Of a stretch of 64,000 bases of DNA, positions 63,699 through 64,000 are shown piece after piece. Each line of letters opens with the position of its first letter. Position 1 is the first letter of the stretch. The stretch is taken from the IMG/VR virus record IMGVR_UViG_3300017963_000011, positions 41,135 through 105,134 of that record. One strand, 5' to 3'. The notes under the pieces were generated by a model. That model was not told the DNA's origin. It did not search any database and was given only the letters and a program-made list of their open reading frames with translations. Origin of the DNA: a virus. The translations under genes were made by a program, and so were the position numbers.

Positions 63699-64000
63699 CT
63701 ACAAAAGTGCGCGTTTTATCCGCTTTTCGCTCATAACAGCGTATTTCTTATTGATCTCTATGCCGATGTAGCGCCTGCTCAGAGAGCAAGCAGCGAGTCC
63801 TGTAGTACCTGCGCCAGAGAATGGATCTAACACGATGCAAGGTACGGTTTCTTCGGTATCGCATGCGCACATCTGCTGCCAGCCTAGTGTGTGATAATCT
63901 GCTACTCCGCGGGTTACGGTCTCGTCTAGTGCTTCTCGTTTGCCTATTTCTCTGAAGCCAGATGCTACCGGGCCTTTGCGTGTAGAGGACTTCCGTTCAA
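63699..64000 (-). CDS. DNA methyltransferase, C-terminal part (cut by window)
   Basis: The last 100 residues are visible. A CxC pair in CACDTEE is followed by CIVLDPFSGAGTTG (motif I, AdoMet binding) and YIGIEINKKY, typical of the C-terminal end of N4/N6-type phage methyltransferases whose target motif precedes motif I. The 5' part lies beyond base 64000. Its composition matches the main genome rather than the GC-rich region. Confidence 0.88.
   Translation of the reverse strand, partial: ERKSSTRKGPVASGFREIGKREALDETVTRGVADYHTLGWQQMCACDTEETVPCIVLDPFSGAGTTGLAACSLSRRYIGIEINKKYAVMSEKRIKRALL

Overview
The window is part of a large double-stranded DNA bacteriophage genome (or closely related prophage). 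The evidence is tail and lysis genes on the plus strand, a family B DNA polymerase with a full phage replication and recombination set on the minus strand, many short overlapping early-type genes, a tRNA cluster and no chromosomal housekeeping genes. No capsid, portal or large terminase is visible, so this is only part of the genome. The host cannot be named. The sigma54-type promoters in the right part suggest a host with RpoN, most simply a Gram-negative bacterium. Layout: (1) 1-13.8 kb, plus strand: tail/baseplate/fibre proteins, a papain-like amidase, three fibre paralogues with a shared N-terminal motif, a membrane-anchored response-regulator protein, an M15 endolysin and a holin-like protein, closed by a terminator. 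(2) 13.9-36.0 kb, minus strand, mostly ATGA-overlapping: primase, HU-like protein, both halves of a split SbcC/Rad50 ATPase, SbcD/Mre11 nuclease, PD-(D/E)XK nuclease, DnaB-like helicase, HIRAN-like protein, RecA, an SSB-like protein with acidic and histone-H1-like segments, DNA polymerase, an Acb2-type anti-CBASS protein, an H1-like protein, a sigma-like factor and an SNF2-type helicase. A tRNA/structured RNA cluster lies at 28.9-29.55 kb. (3) 36.0-37.9 kb, plus strand: two sigma70-type promoters, a structured RNA candidate, an unknown protein and a probable small terminase subunit. (4) 37.9-52.7 kb, minus strand: about thirty small genes, including a RadC-type JAMM protein, a Ycf46-like AAA+ ATPase with DUF1257 (Ycf35-like) and DUF2997-like partners, an adenine methyltransferase and many zinc-ribbon proteins. 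Six T7-like promoter motifs lie in or just beyond this block, and a seventh lies at 54.8 kb. (5) 53.3-63.5 kb: an extremely GC-rich, gene-poor region. Eight short transcription units each start at a sequence with the sigma54 GG-N10-GC signature and end in a GC-rich terminator. Six of the promoters form three divergent pairs that share operator-like inverted repeats, and long repeats lie between units. (6) 63.7-64.0 kb, minus strand: the C-terminal end of a DNA methyltransferase cut by the window edge. Three dispersed sequence families tie the regions together: at least 23 copies of the palindrome GTAGCGCTAC across the whole window, inside and outside genes; at least 22 copies of CTCGGCGCCGAG, all right of 28.9 kb and mostly between a stop codon and the next ribosome binding site; and seven copies of a T7-like promoter motif whose left half resembles half of the second palindrome. 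Because these families cross the GC boundary, the GC-rich region appears to belong to the same replicon. The strongest candidates for undescribed biology are the sigma54-controlled region and the dispersed palindrome systems.
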